A stretch of DNA of 64,000 nt from Ferdinandcohnia sp047246645 (GTDB lineage: Bacteria; Bacillota; Bacilli; Bacillales; Bacillaceae_L): contig NZ_JBFOKR010000016.1 of NCBI RefSeq assembly GCF_047246645.1, forward strand, positions 1 through 64,000, read 5' to 3'. The notes below the pieces were generated by a model. That model was not told the DNA's origin and did no database searches. It saw only the letters and a program-made list of their open reading frames with translations. Of this stretch, positions 18,007 to 26,290 are shown in pieces (position 1 is the stretch's first letter; every line of letters starts with the position of its first letter). The position numbers were made by a program, and so were the translations under genes.

Positions 18007-18022
18007 GTTTCCTTAATGCAAC
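18007..18022 (-). promoter_or_regulatory. MntR-like box 1 upstream of the ZIP transporter
   Basis: On the minus strand GTTGCATTAAGGAAAC, 14 of 16 matches to the B. subtilis MntR operator as remembered (TTTGCCTTAAGGAAAC). It lies 38 bases upstream of box 2. Confidence 0.6.
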
Positions 18023-18350
18023 TTTTAAGAGTATCATATGTTCATTTTGAGATTTTGTCAATAAATTTGATTTAAGAATAATTATAATTTTTAAAAAGTG
18101 CTTTTGCGTTTCCGAATTATTAGTATGCATGTAAGCGAAGTTAGGTGTTATCTAAAAACTACGCAATTGCAAAGCCTTTCACACAGGATATAGTAAGCTT
18201 CTTATACATTACCATTTTGCGAAGAAATTGCTGAGCTTTTCCAAGGAAGTACTAGCAAACAGTTATCAAAAAAAACCACATTCTTAATCCTTATTCTTAA
18301 AATTGTGTGGTGCTAGAGGTTGAGGTAAGGTTTTAGTAAAACCAATTAAC

Positions 18351-18392
18351 TAAAAAAGCAGCTGATACTCACATAGAGTAGTACCAGCTGCT
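18351..18392 (-). terminator. Terminator of the DUF1540 gene
   Basis: On the minus strand AGCAGCTG ... CAGCTGCT followed by six T. Confidence 0.85.
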
Positions 18393-18402
18393 CAACATTA
18401 GA

Positions 18403-18564
18403 TTAAATCTCACCATCAGGAACAAAAGTTTTACAATCCGTTTCAGTTTGTTCTGCTGCAGTATTACCTGTACTACTTACAACATATATTGCATCTGCAG
18501 TACATTTATTACCAGATTTCCAATAGTGACAATTTTTAACCTCACAAAGAACATCCTGTGCCAA
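18403..18564 (-). CDS. DUF1540 small cysteine protein
   Basis: 53 aa, below usual ORF cut-offs. It contains one DUF1540 unit: VLCEVKNCHYWKSGNKCTADAI with the C-x4-C-x8-C spacing, then a fourth Cys (TDCKTF). The spacing suggests a small metal-binding or disulfide fold; the family is common in Firmicutes and has no assigned function. TTG start, 9 bases after gagaggtg; a clean terminator follows. Monocistronic. Confidence 0.85.
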   Translation of the reverse strand: MAQDVLCEVKNCHYWKSGNKCTADAIYVVSSTGNTAAEQTETDCKTFVPDGEI

Positions 18565-18841
18565 ATTACTACACCTCTCTCGTTGGGAAATGGTCTAGCA
18601 GGTTTATTTTTCCCATTGAAAGTGGTAAAAAACATGTAACTAAAGACCAGTGTTGGAAATATGAACAAAGTATGAAAGCAGCTTTAAATTTTCTTTTTAT
18701 TTTTAATAGGGTATTTGTATAGTACTTATTTCGTATATTAATGAAAAATAATATTAACTCCATTTCCTTTTTGATAAAATAGGGTCAAGTTATAAAAAAA
18801 AGCAAATTGAAAAAGACTCACTAACTTGAAGAGGTGAAAAA

Positions 18842-19399
18842 ATGCAATTACTTGATAACATTCTTGAGCATAACAAGCAGTTTGTAGAGAATAAGGAATA
18901 TGAAAAATTTCAAACGACTAAATTACCAGATAAAAGAATGGTTATTGTTACGTGTATGGATACCCGCCTAATTGAGCTATTACCAAAAGCAATGAATGTA
19001 AAAAACGGTGATGTCAAAATTATTAAAGTTGCAGGTGGTATTGTAACACATCCGTTTGGAAGTGTAATGAGAAGTATCTTGGTTGCCGTATATGAGCTAA
19101 ATGCAAATGAAGTATGTATTATTGGCCATCATGACTGTGGAATGAGTAATATTAACTCAGAGAGTCTGTTAGAAAAAATACATATTCGAGGTGTACCTCA
19201 AGAAAAAGTAGATACGTTAAAGTATTCAGGTATCGATCTAAGGCGTTGGTTTGAAGGATTCAGCAGTGTCGAAGAAAGTGTTAGGCATAGTGTTGAAATG
19301 GTGGACAAACATCCACTACTACCAGAAGATGTTCCAGTACACGGGTTAGTTATTGACCCAAGTACAGGTTTGCTCGATGTAGTTGTAAAAGGATATTAA
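18842..19399 (+). CDS. ytiB: Beta-class carbonic anhydrase (YtiB-like)
   Basis: 185 aa, close in length to B. subtilis YtiB. Interconverts CO2 and bicarbonate. Zinc ligands Cys38, His96 and Cys99 and the Asp40-Arg42 dyad are all present (VTCMDTRL and GHHDCGM). The chain is the short, plant-unlike bacterial form. Start has aagaggtg 6 bases upstream. No terminator-grade hairpin was seen after it; the next gene begins 190 bases on with its own ribosome site. Confidence 0.93.
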   Translation: MQLLDNILEHNKQFVENKEYEKFQTTKLPDKRMVIVTCMDTRLIELLPKAMNVKNGDVKIIKVAGGIVTHPFGSVMRSILVAVYELNANEVCIIGHHDCGMSNINSESLLEKIHIRGVPQEKVDTLKYSGIDLRRWFEGFSSVEESVRHSVEMVDKHPLLPEDVPVHGLVIDPSTGLLDVVVKGY

Positions 19400-19589
19400 A
19401 TCAGTAACAGGGAGGTCTGAATAGCAGCCTCCTTTTTCTAGTTTGAAGATAGATACAATTACAATAAGTTGTGTAATTAAAACGTTTATATCATGGGTAC
19501 TTTTGGCAACGATGAGTAAAAAAGAATGTCATAAAAAAGACACAGGATAATATGTACATTTGGTGTACTCTATTGATAGAGGTGAGGAC

Positions 19590-20345
19590 ATGAAAAAGAT
19601 AATTGTCATTTTAGTTTTGGGTTTAACACTTGGACTCGTAGCTTGTAACACAACTACGGAAAAAGATACTGGATCAACAGAATTAATTCCGATTGCAGTA
19701 GATATAACAATACAACCAGATACAATAAATCCAGGTGATGAAGTAACAATCAGCGCCACAGTAACTCAGGGCGAAGATGCTGTTGAGGATGCTGATGAAG
19801 TGAAGTTTGAAATTTCTCAAGATGGTAAGGATGAAAGTGAATTTCTTGAGGGAGAACATTCTAAAGATGGTCAGTATGTTGTTACAAAAACATTTGAAGA
19901 AGATGCTATTTATTACGTAACAGCACATGTGACTGCCAGAAGTATGCATAATATGCCGAAAGTTGAAGTTGTTGTTGGTTCTCCAGACGCGAAAACAGAG
20001 GAAACAACAGGTTCAAATAATACACATGAACACCCTACAAGTCAGCATGGCCATGGACATGTAGCTATTGAAACGCAATTCGAAGAAGTAATTGAAGTAA
20101 ATAAAGAAACCAAGCTACAAACATATATAGAGGAAGCAGGATTACCATTAGAAGATGCGAATGTGCGTTTTGAAATATGGATTGAAGGTAATGACAAACA
20201 TGAGTTTATCGAAACTTCTGAAGAAAAGAGTGGGGTATACAACGTAGACTATACCTTTAAGCAAAATGGTACATATCATGTTCAAGTTCATGTAGAAAAA
20301 GAAGATATCCACGAGCATATAGAGAAAACAATAGAAGTTAAATAG
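19590..20345 (+). CDS. Lipoprotein with two YtkA/FixH-like domains
   Basis: 251 aa. Signal peptide with lipobox LGLVAC, so a membrane-anchored surface lipoprotein. Two similar immunoglobulin-like units follow, about residues 35-125 and 155-250, each of YtkA-like type (ISATVTQGEDAVEDADEVKFEI / LQTYIEEAGLPLEDANVRFEI; YYVTAHVTA / YHVQVHVEKE). The linker is rich in His (THEHPTSQHGHGH), a possible metal site. B. subtilis YtkA has a single such domain, so this looks like a duplicated form. ATG chosen after gaggtgagg; the longer frame lacks a ribosome site. Confidence 0.85.
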   Translation: MKKIIVILVLGLTLGLVACNTTTEKDTGSTELIPIAVDITIQPDTINPGDEVTISATVTQGEDAVEDADEVKFEISQDGKDESEFLEGEHSKDGQYVVTKTFEEDAIYYVTAHVTARSMHNMPKVEVVVGSPDAKTEETTGSNNTHEHPTSQHGHGHVAIETQFEEVIEVNKETKLQTYIEEAGLPLEDANVRFEIWIEGNDKHEFIETSEEKSGVYNVDYTFKQNGTYHVQVHVEKEDIHEHIEKTIEVK

Positions 20346-20347
20346 TC

Positions 20348-20390
20348 AAAACGAGGGAGCATTAATGAGTATGCTTTCCCTCGTTTTTTT
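20348..20390. terminator. Bidirectional terminator between YtkA-like gene and yidD
   Basis: AAACGAGGGA with GCAT / ATGC and TCCCTCGTTT, T run on both strands. The last codons of yidD lie inside it. Confidence 0.9.
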
Positions 20391-20601
20391 CTGGAACAAA
20401 ATCAATACCACCTGGGTGAAACGGATGACATTTGAGAATGCGTTTAATGGTAAGCCATCCACCTTTAATTGGACCAAATCGTTTTATAGCTTCTAGACCA
20501 TAGTGAGAGCATGTCGGGTAAAAACGACAGGTTGGTGGCTTTAAAGGTGATATAAATTTTTGATAAAATCGTATGATTCCAATAAAAATGGATTGAAGCA
20601 T
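20362..20601 (-). CDS. yidD: Membrane protein insertion efficiency factor YidD
   Basis: 79 aa with the whole family signature: IRFYQKFISPLKPPTCRFYPTCSHYGLEAIKRFG...GGWLTIKRILKCHPFHPGG. Three cysteines are conserved. YidD sits at the inner face of the membrane near YidC/SpoIIIJ and helps membrane protein insertion. B. subtilis names the gene ytjA and it lies in the same neighbourhood. Monocistronic. Confidence 0.96.
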   Translation of the reverse strand: MLQSIFIGIIRFYQKFISPLKPPTCRFYPTCSHYGLEAIKRFGPIKGGWLTIKRILKCHPFHPGGIDFVPEKNEGKHTH

Positions 20602-20776
20602 ATGTCTACTTCCCTTACGAGTATTAAGTATTTATACTACTATACTATAGGTTGTCATTAAAAGCACTACAGCTGCCCAATATTGTTTTTTAGTAGAAAT
20701 TCAAATTAAATAGATGAAAAAAATCGGATTTCACGTTATGATAGAAAAGAAACAAAATATAGGGAGTGTCGTGAAA

Positions 20777-21250
20777 ATGCCATCAGTTGAAAGCTTTGAA
20801 CTAGATCATTGTGCAGTTAAAGCCCCATATGTAAGACATTGTGGTGTACACAAAGTCGGTACCGATGGAGTTGTAAATAAATATGATATCCGTTTTTGTC
20901 AGCCTAACAAACAAGCAATGAAGCCTGATGCTATCCATACGCTTGAGCATTTATTAGCTTTTAATATTCGTAAGCACTCAGAAAAATATGATCACTTTGA
21001 TATAATTGATATTTCACCAATGGGATGTCAAACAGGATATTATCTTGTAGTTAGTGGAGAACCTACTGTATCTGAAATTATTGATTTACTAGAAGATACA
21101 ATGAAGGATGCTGTAGAAATTACTGAGGTGCCGGCTGCGAATGAAACACAATGTGGTCAAGCGAAACTCCATGATTTAGATGGAGCAAAGCGTTTAATGC
21201 GTTTCTGGTTAGAACAATCAAAAGAAGACCTTCATAAAGTATTCGGATAA
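20777..21250 (+). CDS. luxS: S-ribosylhomocysteine lyase LuxS
   Basis: 157 aa, standard length. Cleaves S-ribosylhomocysteine to homocysteine and the AI-2 precursor DPD in the activated methyl cycle. Metal ligands His54 and His58 in HTLEH and the later Cys of NETQCGQAKLHD are present. The start MPSVESFELDH is the family start; an upstream in-frame ATG at 20714 adds a non-conserved tail. Works with metK, present downstream in this window, which supplies SAM to the same cycle. Confidence 0.98.
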   Translation: MPSVESFELDHCAVKAPYVRHCGVHKVGTDGVVNKYDIRFCQPNKQAMKPDAIHTLEHLLAFNIRKHSEKYDHFDIIDISPMGCQTGYYLVVSGEPTVSEIIDLLEDTMKDAVEITEVPAANETQCGQAKLHDLDGAKRLMRFWLEQSKEDLHKVFG

Positions 21251-21255
21251 TAATA

Positions 21256-21292
21256 AAAACACCTGAAGATATTATTCTTCGGGTGTTTTTTA
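21256..21292 (+). terminator. Terminator of luxS
   Basis: AAAACACCTGAAGA ... TCTTCGGGTGTTTT then T run. Confidence 0.88.
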
Positions 21293-21371
21293 ACTTTTAT
21301 GAGAAATGTAGTACTTGCAAAGGGATGTATGATTTTGACAACACTGTCGAATTGATTCCTCTTTTACTTTT

Positions 21372-22835
21372 CTATAGCTTAGGAGGGAGTCTATATTTTG
21401 TTCCTTGTTCAAATGCATATGCAAGTTTTAGTAGAGTTGGTTCACTAAAAGCCGTTCCAGTAAATGTAATTCCTACAGGTTCTCCTTCTGGAGAATACCC
21501 TGCAGGGACTGTAATTGAAGGATATCCAGCTTTTGCTGGAATTCCTGCTCCAAAATTATTCGGGAATACAATGGCATCTAGTTGATGTTCCTTTAGAACA
21601 TAATCAATTCCATTTATAGTTGAATGATAATGGTCATTTTCGAGTGCTTGTAAGTAGTCCTTTTCTGTTAATGTTCCACTTGTTTCCTCCGCTTCTTTCA
21701 GGATAACTTGACCATATTTCAACATTTTATCTTCATTTGCTTCGTTAAACGCAATTACGTCTGCAAGGGATCTTATTTTTAAACGTGGGTCTACATTTTG
21801 TAAATAAGCATTAAGGTCTGATTTGAATTCGTATGTTAAAACATGATAGCTCCACTTATTTTTAGTTGATGGGATTTTAACATCCTCTATTATCACAGCA
21901 CCTAGTTTTTCTAGTTCTTGAATAGCCTTGTCGAGTACTACACGTTTTTCTTCGCTAAGGTAATCAAAATACACTTCTCTTGCTACCCCTATGCGTGCAC
22001 CCTTCAATCCATCTACATCTAGGTAATTCGTAAAGTCAACCTCGGCTAAATCATCACCAGTAAGTGTGATTGAATCTTCAAAGTCAGTTCCAACAAGCGC
22101 AGTTAATAAAATTGCTGCGTCTTTTACTGTTCTTGCCATAGGTCCGGCGGTGTCTTGTGTATGAGCAATTGGAATTATCCCAGTACGACTCACAAGGCCA
22201 ACAGTTGGTTTAATACCAACGAGTGAGTTTTGACTTGCTGGACTCAAGATGGAACCAGAAGTTTCTGTTCCAACAGCAACAGCTGCAAAATTAGCTGCAA
22301 TTGCTGCACCAGAGCCGGCGCTTGAACCACCTACATCAAATTTTCCTGGTCCATAAGGGTTTAAGGTTTGTCCCCCACGAGAGCTATAACCACTTGGCAT
22401 ACCTTCCGTCATGAAATTTGCCCATTCTGTCATATTAGTCTTTCCTAGAATGATAGCACCTGCATCACGTAAGACGTGAGCTACATGTGAATCAGCTGGT
22501 GCATAAGAATCAGCTAGTGCAAGAGAGCCAGCAGAAGTGTGCATCTTGTCATGTGTAGCGATATTGTCTTTCAAGAGAACTGGGATTCCATGTAAGGGAC
22601 CTCTAGCCCCAGTAATAGTTCGCTCTTTATCTAGTGCAGCAGCTAAATGTAATGCATCAGGATTAATTTCAAGAACTGATTTCAACTCACCATCATATAA
22701 AGAAATTCTATGTAAATACATAAGTACCAATTGTTTAGAAGTTATTTCACCTGAGGAAAGCTTATCTTGCAAATCCTCAATGGTTGCTTCAATCAGCCAG
22801 TTTTCACATAAGTACTGTAAATCTTTGTTTTCCAT
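21372..22835 (-). CDS. Amidase-signature family amidase
   Basis: 487 aa. The Ser-cisSer-Lys triad is visible: Lys89 in VLLKDNIAT, the serine pair in GGSSAGSGAA (about 171) and nucleophile Ser196 in GTETSGSIL. It is a free-standing amidase rather than GatA: there is no gatC/gatB next to it and the N-terminus differs. Substrate unknown. Shine-Dalgarno gaggag is inside the end of the upstream ytzI-like gene, 6 bases away, so the two are translated as an operon. Confidence 0.9.
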   Translation of the reverse strand: MENKDLQYLCENWLIEATIEDLQDKLSSGEITSKQLVLMYLHRISLYDGELKSVLEINPDALHLAAALDKERTITGARGPLHGIPVLLKDNIATHDKMHTSAGSLALADSYAPADSHVAHVLRDAGAIILGKTNMTEWANFMTEGMPSGYSSRGGQTLNPYGPGKFDVGGSSAGSGAAIAANFAAVAVGTETSGSILSPASQNSLVGIKPTVGLVSRTGIIPIAHTQDTAGPMARTVKDAAILLTALVGTDFEDSITLTGDDLAEVDFTNYLDVDGLKGARIGVAREVYFDYLSEEKRVVLDKAIQELEKLGAVIIEDVKIPSTKNKWSYHVLTYEFKSDLNAYLQNVDPRLKIRSLADVIAFNEANEDKMLKYGQVILKEAEETSGTLTEKDYLQALENDHYHSTINGIDYVLKEHQLDAIVFPNNFGAGIPAKAGYPSITVPAGYSPEGEPVGITFTGTAFSEPTLLKLAYAFEQGTKYRLPPKL

Positions 22836-22841
22836 GTTACT

Positions 22842-23009
22842 TTACTCCTCGTTCTTAGTATTTGGTTGGTTTTGTTCGTTATTAATATTTGGATTCTTAT
22901 CAAGTTCATCTACCGTATGTTTGTATTGGTAAGCCTTTGAAGTTGTTCCAACGGCAAGGAATAAGACAACTAAAACAATAATGATCGAAATAATTAATAT
23001 GGTAAGCAT
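22842..23009 (-). CDS. ytzI: YtzI-like small membrane protein
   Basis: 55 aa. One N-terminal transmembrane helix (LTILIISIIIVLVVLFLAVG) then a short hydrophilic tail with SKAYQYKHTVDELD, which resembles YtzI of Bacillus. ATG 6 bases after aggaggggt; a longer frame to 23045 has no ribosome site. Function unknown. First gene of a two-gene operon with the amidase. Confidence 0.7.
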   Translation of the reverse strand: MLTILIISIIIVLVVLFLAVGTTSKAYQYKHTVDELDKNPNINNEQNQPNTKNEE

Positions 23010-23131
23010 GTTACCCCTCCTATTCTTATATTTTATCATGGACAAATATGGTTGCCATTACTTTTAAATATGAATCGCAAAAAAATTACAAATTTATGTA
23101 TTTTTCCTTCAATACAAAAAATGAAAGAAAT

Positions 23132-23157
23132 GTTTTTTTGGTATATAAAGAGGGAAT
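23132..23157 (+). promoter_or_regulatory. Possible SigB promoter of dps
   Basis: GTTTTT, 14-base spacer, GGGAAT, close to the general-stress consensus GTTTAA-N12/15-GGGTAT, 24 bases before the dps start. B. subtilis dps is a SigB gene. Confidence 0.55.
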
Positions 23158-23181
23158 GTTAAAAATAAGGAGGAGATATAA

Positions 23182-23622
23182 ATGTCAGCACACTTAACTG
23201 AAATTGTTAATAAGCAAATTGCAAATTGGAGTGTTCTTTATATTAAGCTACATAATTATCATTGGTTTGTGAAAGGTCCGCAGTTTTTTACACTACATGT
23301 GAAATTTGAGGAGTTCTACAATGAAGCTGCAGTTCATATTGATGAATTAGCGGAACGTCTATTAGCGTTAGGTGGACAACCAGTTGCAACAATGAAAGAA
23401 ATACTTGAATCATCTTCAATTAAAGAAGCGGGTGGAGGCGAAAATGCCGAGGAGATGGTTGCAACCATTTCTAATGATTTTTCAATTTTAACAGGTGAAT
23501 TAAAAGAAGGCATGAAGGTAGCTGAGGAAGTAGATGACGAAACAACTGGTGATATGCTACTAGCTATCCATCAAAGTCTAGAAAAACATATTTGGATGCT
23601 TCAATCCTTCTTAGGAAAATAA
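23182..23622 (+). CDS. dps: Dps family ferritin-like DNA-protection protein
   Basis: 146 aa. Dps proteins form 12-mers that oxidise and store iron and shield DNA. The intersubunit ferroxidase residues are present in KLHNYHWFVKGPQFFTLHVKFEEFYNEAAVHIDELAERLL (His, His, Asp, Glu pattern). It is the short Bacillus form without a basic N-terminal tail. Shine-Dalgarno aaggagg. Likely general-stress controlled from the SigB-like promoter just upstream; no PerR box was seen. Confidence 0.94.
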   Translation: MSAHLTEIVNKQIANWSVLYIKLHNYHWFVKGPQFFTLHVKFEEFYNEAAVHIDELAERLLALGGQPVATMKEILESSSIKEAGGGENAEEMVATISNDFSILTGELKEGMKVAEEVDDETTGDMLLAIHQSLEKHIWMLQSFLGK

Positions 23623-23630
23623 TAGTATAT

Positions 23631-23665
23631 AACCCTTCTTTCTTTATTGAAAGAGGGGTTTTGTA
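23631..23665 (+). terminator. Terminator of dps
   Basis: AACCCTTCTTTC ... GAAAGAGGGGTT then TTTTG. Confidence 0.8.
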
Positions 23666-23696
23666 TTACTATATAAATAGATAAGGGGGAGAGGTA

Positions 23697-24713
23697 ATGA
23701 TTGATTTACGTAGTGATACAGTAACAAGACCAACTGCAGAGATGAGAAAAGCGGCCTATGAGGCAGAGGTTGGTGATGATGTTTATCAAGAAGACCCAAC
23801 AGTAAATAAACTTGAAGAGTTTGCTGCACAGATGCTTGGCAAAGAGGCTGCTTTGTTTGTTACAAGTGGAACACAGGGGAACCAAATTGCTGTTCTTACA
23901 CATTGCAGAGCAGGTAACGAGATCATTGTTGAGGAAGGCTCTCACATTTTTAATTATGAAGGGGCTGCCATTTCTGCTTTTGCTGGTGTACAGCCACGTA
24001 CCTTAAAAGGAATAAGAGGAGCTATGAACCCGGCGGAGGTTAAAGCTGCCATTCAAGAAGAGGATGTGCATGCTGCAGAAACTGGGTTAATATGCCTCGA
24101 GAATACACATAATCGCGCCGGTGGAGCTGTAGTTCCTATAGATAACATGAGAGAGATTTATGAAGTTGCAGCTACTCACAACATCCCTGTTCATTTAGAT
24201 GGGGCAAGATTATTTAATGCAGCGGTTTCTCTAGGGCGTCCAGTAAGTGATATCGCCAAGTATACAGATACTGTTCAATTTTGTTTATCGAAGGGTTTAG
24301 GTGCACCTGTTGGTTCAATTATTGCGGGCAGTCATCAGTTTATCCAACGGGCACGTAAATGGAGAAAAAGACTAGGTGGTGGAATGAGACAAGCTGGTGT
24401 TATTGCTGCTCCTGGATTAGTAGCGTTACAAACAATGGTTGAACGATTAGCTTATGACCATGAAAATGCTAAAATGTTAGCAGAAGGATTAAACAATATA
24501 AAAGGTATAAAAGTAATGAACCAGGTTGATACAAATATAATCTTAGTAGATGTAAGTGAAAGAGGGGTAAACTCGGCACAATTTGCTGCGTTACTTAAGG
24601 GAAATGGAGTATTAGTATCTACATTTGGCCCTGAGATTGTTCGGTTCACTACCCATTATGATGTAACAAAAGACTCAATCAATAAAGCTTTGAACATTAT
24701 TAACGGATTGTAA
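23697..24713 (+). CDS. ltaE: Low-specificity L-threonine aldolase
   Basis: 338 aa fold-type I PLP enzyme splitting threonine or allo-threonine to glycine and acetaldehyde. Family start MIDLRSDTVTRPT, GDDVYQEDPTVN, cofactor region SGTQGNQIA and HLDGARLFNAAV, and the Schiff-base lysine Lys199 in FCLSKGLGAPVGS. ATG after gggggagagg. Own terminator; monocistronic. Confidence 0.95.
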   Translation: MIDLRSDTVTRPTAEMRKAAYEAEVGDDVYQEDPTVNKLEEFAAQMLGKEAALFVTSGTQGNQIAVLTHCRAGNEIIVEEGSHIFNYEGAAISAFAGVQPRTLKGIRGAMNPAEVKAAIQEEDVHAAETGLICLENTHNRAGGAVVPIDNMREIYEVAATHNIPVHLDGARLFNAAVSLGRPVSDIAKYTDTVQFCLSKGLGAPVGSIIAGSHQFIQRARKWRKRLGGGMRQAGVIAAPGLVALQTMVERLAYDHENAKMLAEGLNNIKGIKVMNQVDTNIILVDVSERGVNSAQFAALLKGNGVLVSTFGPEIVRFTTHYDVTKDSINKALNIINGL

Positions 24714-24720
24714 TTATCAA

Positions 24721-24746
24721 AAGCCGAGTTAGCCTCGGCTTTTTTA
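24721..24746 (+). terminator. Terminator of the threonine aldolase gene
   Basis: AAGCCGAG, 4-base loop, CTCGGCTT and six T. Confidence 0.9.
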
Positions 24747-24772
24747 CTATCAATATGTTCTAATTTGATGAT

Positions 24773-25033
24773 TCAGTGAATCGTTTTTAATTGCTCGATT
24801 GTTAACATTTTTGCATGCCCAATACCGTCACGTGCCATTTTCGCCTTTAGGTTTTCAATCATGTAAAATCCAACTAAATTATTCAACTCCTGGTCACTTA
24901 AATCGTTTAGTAAAGAAAGGAGGTCCTCACGATCAAATTGCTCGAGTACTGAAAAAGCAATAATATCTGCATCCTCTTCATCCCCAGTTAATTTATCCCG
25001 ATACATCTCATAAATTTCATCAATTATTTTCAT
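24773..25033 (-). CDS. Conserved Bacillus protein, DUF6154-like
   Basis: 86 aa, all helical and acidic in its first half (IIDEIYEMYRDKLTGDEEDADIIAFSVLEQFDRED), ending KAKMARDGIGHAKMLTIEQL. It resembles the short DUF6154 proteins of Bacillus as remembered; no function is known. ATG chosen 9 bases after gagg; the frame extends 12 codons upstream without a ribosome site. Confidence 0.65.
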   Translation of the reverse strand: MKIIDEIYEMYRDKLTGDEEDADIIAFSVLEQFDREDLLSLLNDLSDQELNNLVGFYMIENLKAKMARDGIGHAKMLTIEQLKTIH

Positions 25034-25266
25034 CAGTAGTTTCCTCTTTTCCATATTATTAAATGGCATGTATTTTTATATAAAATTCGTCTTATGTTAT
25101 GGATTTGTGTTACTGCATTTCTATTCTTGCAAATTAGTATATGGGGCAATGTGACAAAAGATACTAAAAAGTGGACAATAACTGAGATTGACGCTTTATA
25201 ATGAATATTTTTGCACCCCTAGGAAAATGATAATGGAAGGGAATCAGTTGTTAGGAGTGAATTAAG

Positions 25267-25602
25267 TTGGAACAGCAACCAAAAAAGACGTATTATGTTT
25301 CTGTTGAAGGTGGAGAGATCTCACAAGTTAAATCTGCTTCTTCATGGGAATATAAGATTGAAGCCACTGATGATGAAATTATAAGGTTACGGGAACTTTT
25401 CGATGAAAATTACGCAAATGATGTTGAAGGATTTTTAAGAGCACATGTACCTTTTGTTGAATATCATAACGATTCCTCAAATGATAAATATGATGAAAAC
25501 ATGTTAAAGGTGTTTAAAATGATATATGAATTAGGCGACGAAGAAGCAAGGGAGTTTATTAAAACTCAAGGAATTATTAGTAGTTTAGGATATATTGATT
25601 AG
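25267..25602 (+). CDS. Conserved hypothetical protein, 111 aa
   Basis: Starts TTG, 8 bases after aggagtg. After a short strand-rich beginning (KTYYVSVEGGEISQ) the rest is helical and acidic, with IRLRELFDENYANDVEGFLRAHVPFVEYHND. No signal, membrane segment or catalytic motif. It sits before ytkD as small conserved genes do in related genomes. Family not recognised. Confidence 0.7.
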   Translation: MEQQPKKTYYVSVEGGEISQVKSASSWEYKIEATDDEIIRLRELFDENYANDVEGFLRAHVPFVEYHNDSSNDKYDENMLKVFKMIYELGDEEAREFIKTQGIISSLGYID

Positions 25603-25782
25603 ACCACTTCATCTAAGAAGCGGTCTATTTTTCATTACATCCTTAGGTGTGTGGGTATCGCATGAGCAAGAAGGGTCCACGTTACAGATGAGAGGAGTAA
25701 GTAATAAACACAAGTAGAGAAAACTACTCTACGATATTTTATGGTATGATAAAGTAAAAAAAAAGGTATGGAGAAAACCAAA

Positions 25783-26271
25783 ATGATTGTTTTTCAGGAT
25801 ATGTATCATAATGAAGTAAATTTATCATTCACTGAGAACCCTTTTTCTACTAATCCTAAGCATGTGTGGGTTGTGTGTCGCTTTAATAAACAGTGGCTTT
25901 TAACCCAGCATTCAGAACGTGGTCTTGAATTTCCAGGAGGTAAGGTGGAGGAGGGAGAATCCCCCGTTGATGCCGCTATTCGAGAGGTCATGGAGGAAAC
26001 AGGAGCAGATGTAAAGAGCATCGAATATATCGGTCAATATAAGGTCAACGGTAAAGGCAAAACGATAATTAAAAATATCTATTTTGCAACTATCAATGAA
26101 ATACATAAGCAGCAAACTTACTTTGAAACAAAGGGTCCAGTATTACTTGATGAACTTCCATTGATTACTCTAAAGCATGATCCCCGCTTTAGTTTTATTA
26201 TGAAAGACGATGTGTTAACACACAGTATTACGTATATAGAGGAATACTTAAAATCCAAAAAAGCTCTCTAG
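25783..26271 (+). CDS. ytkD: Nudix hydrolase YtkD
   Basis: 162 aa. The Nudix box is complete: GGKVEEGESPVDAAIREVMEETGA. B. subtilis YtkD hydrolyses (oxidised) nucleoside triphosphates and was also linked to RNA 5'-pyrophosphate removal. The start MIVFQDMYHNEV aligns with the family start and has ggag 10 bases upstream; the ATG five codons earlier lacks one. Its 3' end is part of a hairpin shared with the facing ABC transporter operon. Confidence 0.92.
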   Translation: MIVFQDMYHNEVNLSFTENPFSTNPKHVWVVCRFNKQWLLTQHSERGLEFPGGKVEEGESPVDAAIREVMEETGADVKSIEYIGQYKVNGKGKTIIKNIYFATINEIHKQQTYFETKGPVLLDELPLITLKHDPRFSFIMKDDVLTHSITYIEEYLKSKKAL

Positions 26272-26290
26272 ATGAACTAGAAGAGCTTTC
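26259..26290. terminator. Bidirectional terminator between ytkD and ytlD-like gene
   Basis: AAAGCTCTctag ... ctagAAGAGCTTT with A/T runs on both sides, between converging genes. Confidence 0.8.

Larger units (their letters stand above)
17877..18350. other. Intergenic region upstream of the ZIP gene
   Basis: AT-rich, no convincing reading frame. It holds the two MntR-like boxes near the ZIP start. A loose inverted repeat ACCACA ... TGTGGT (18275-18311) has no T run next to it. Confidence 0.6.
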
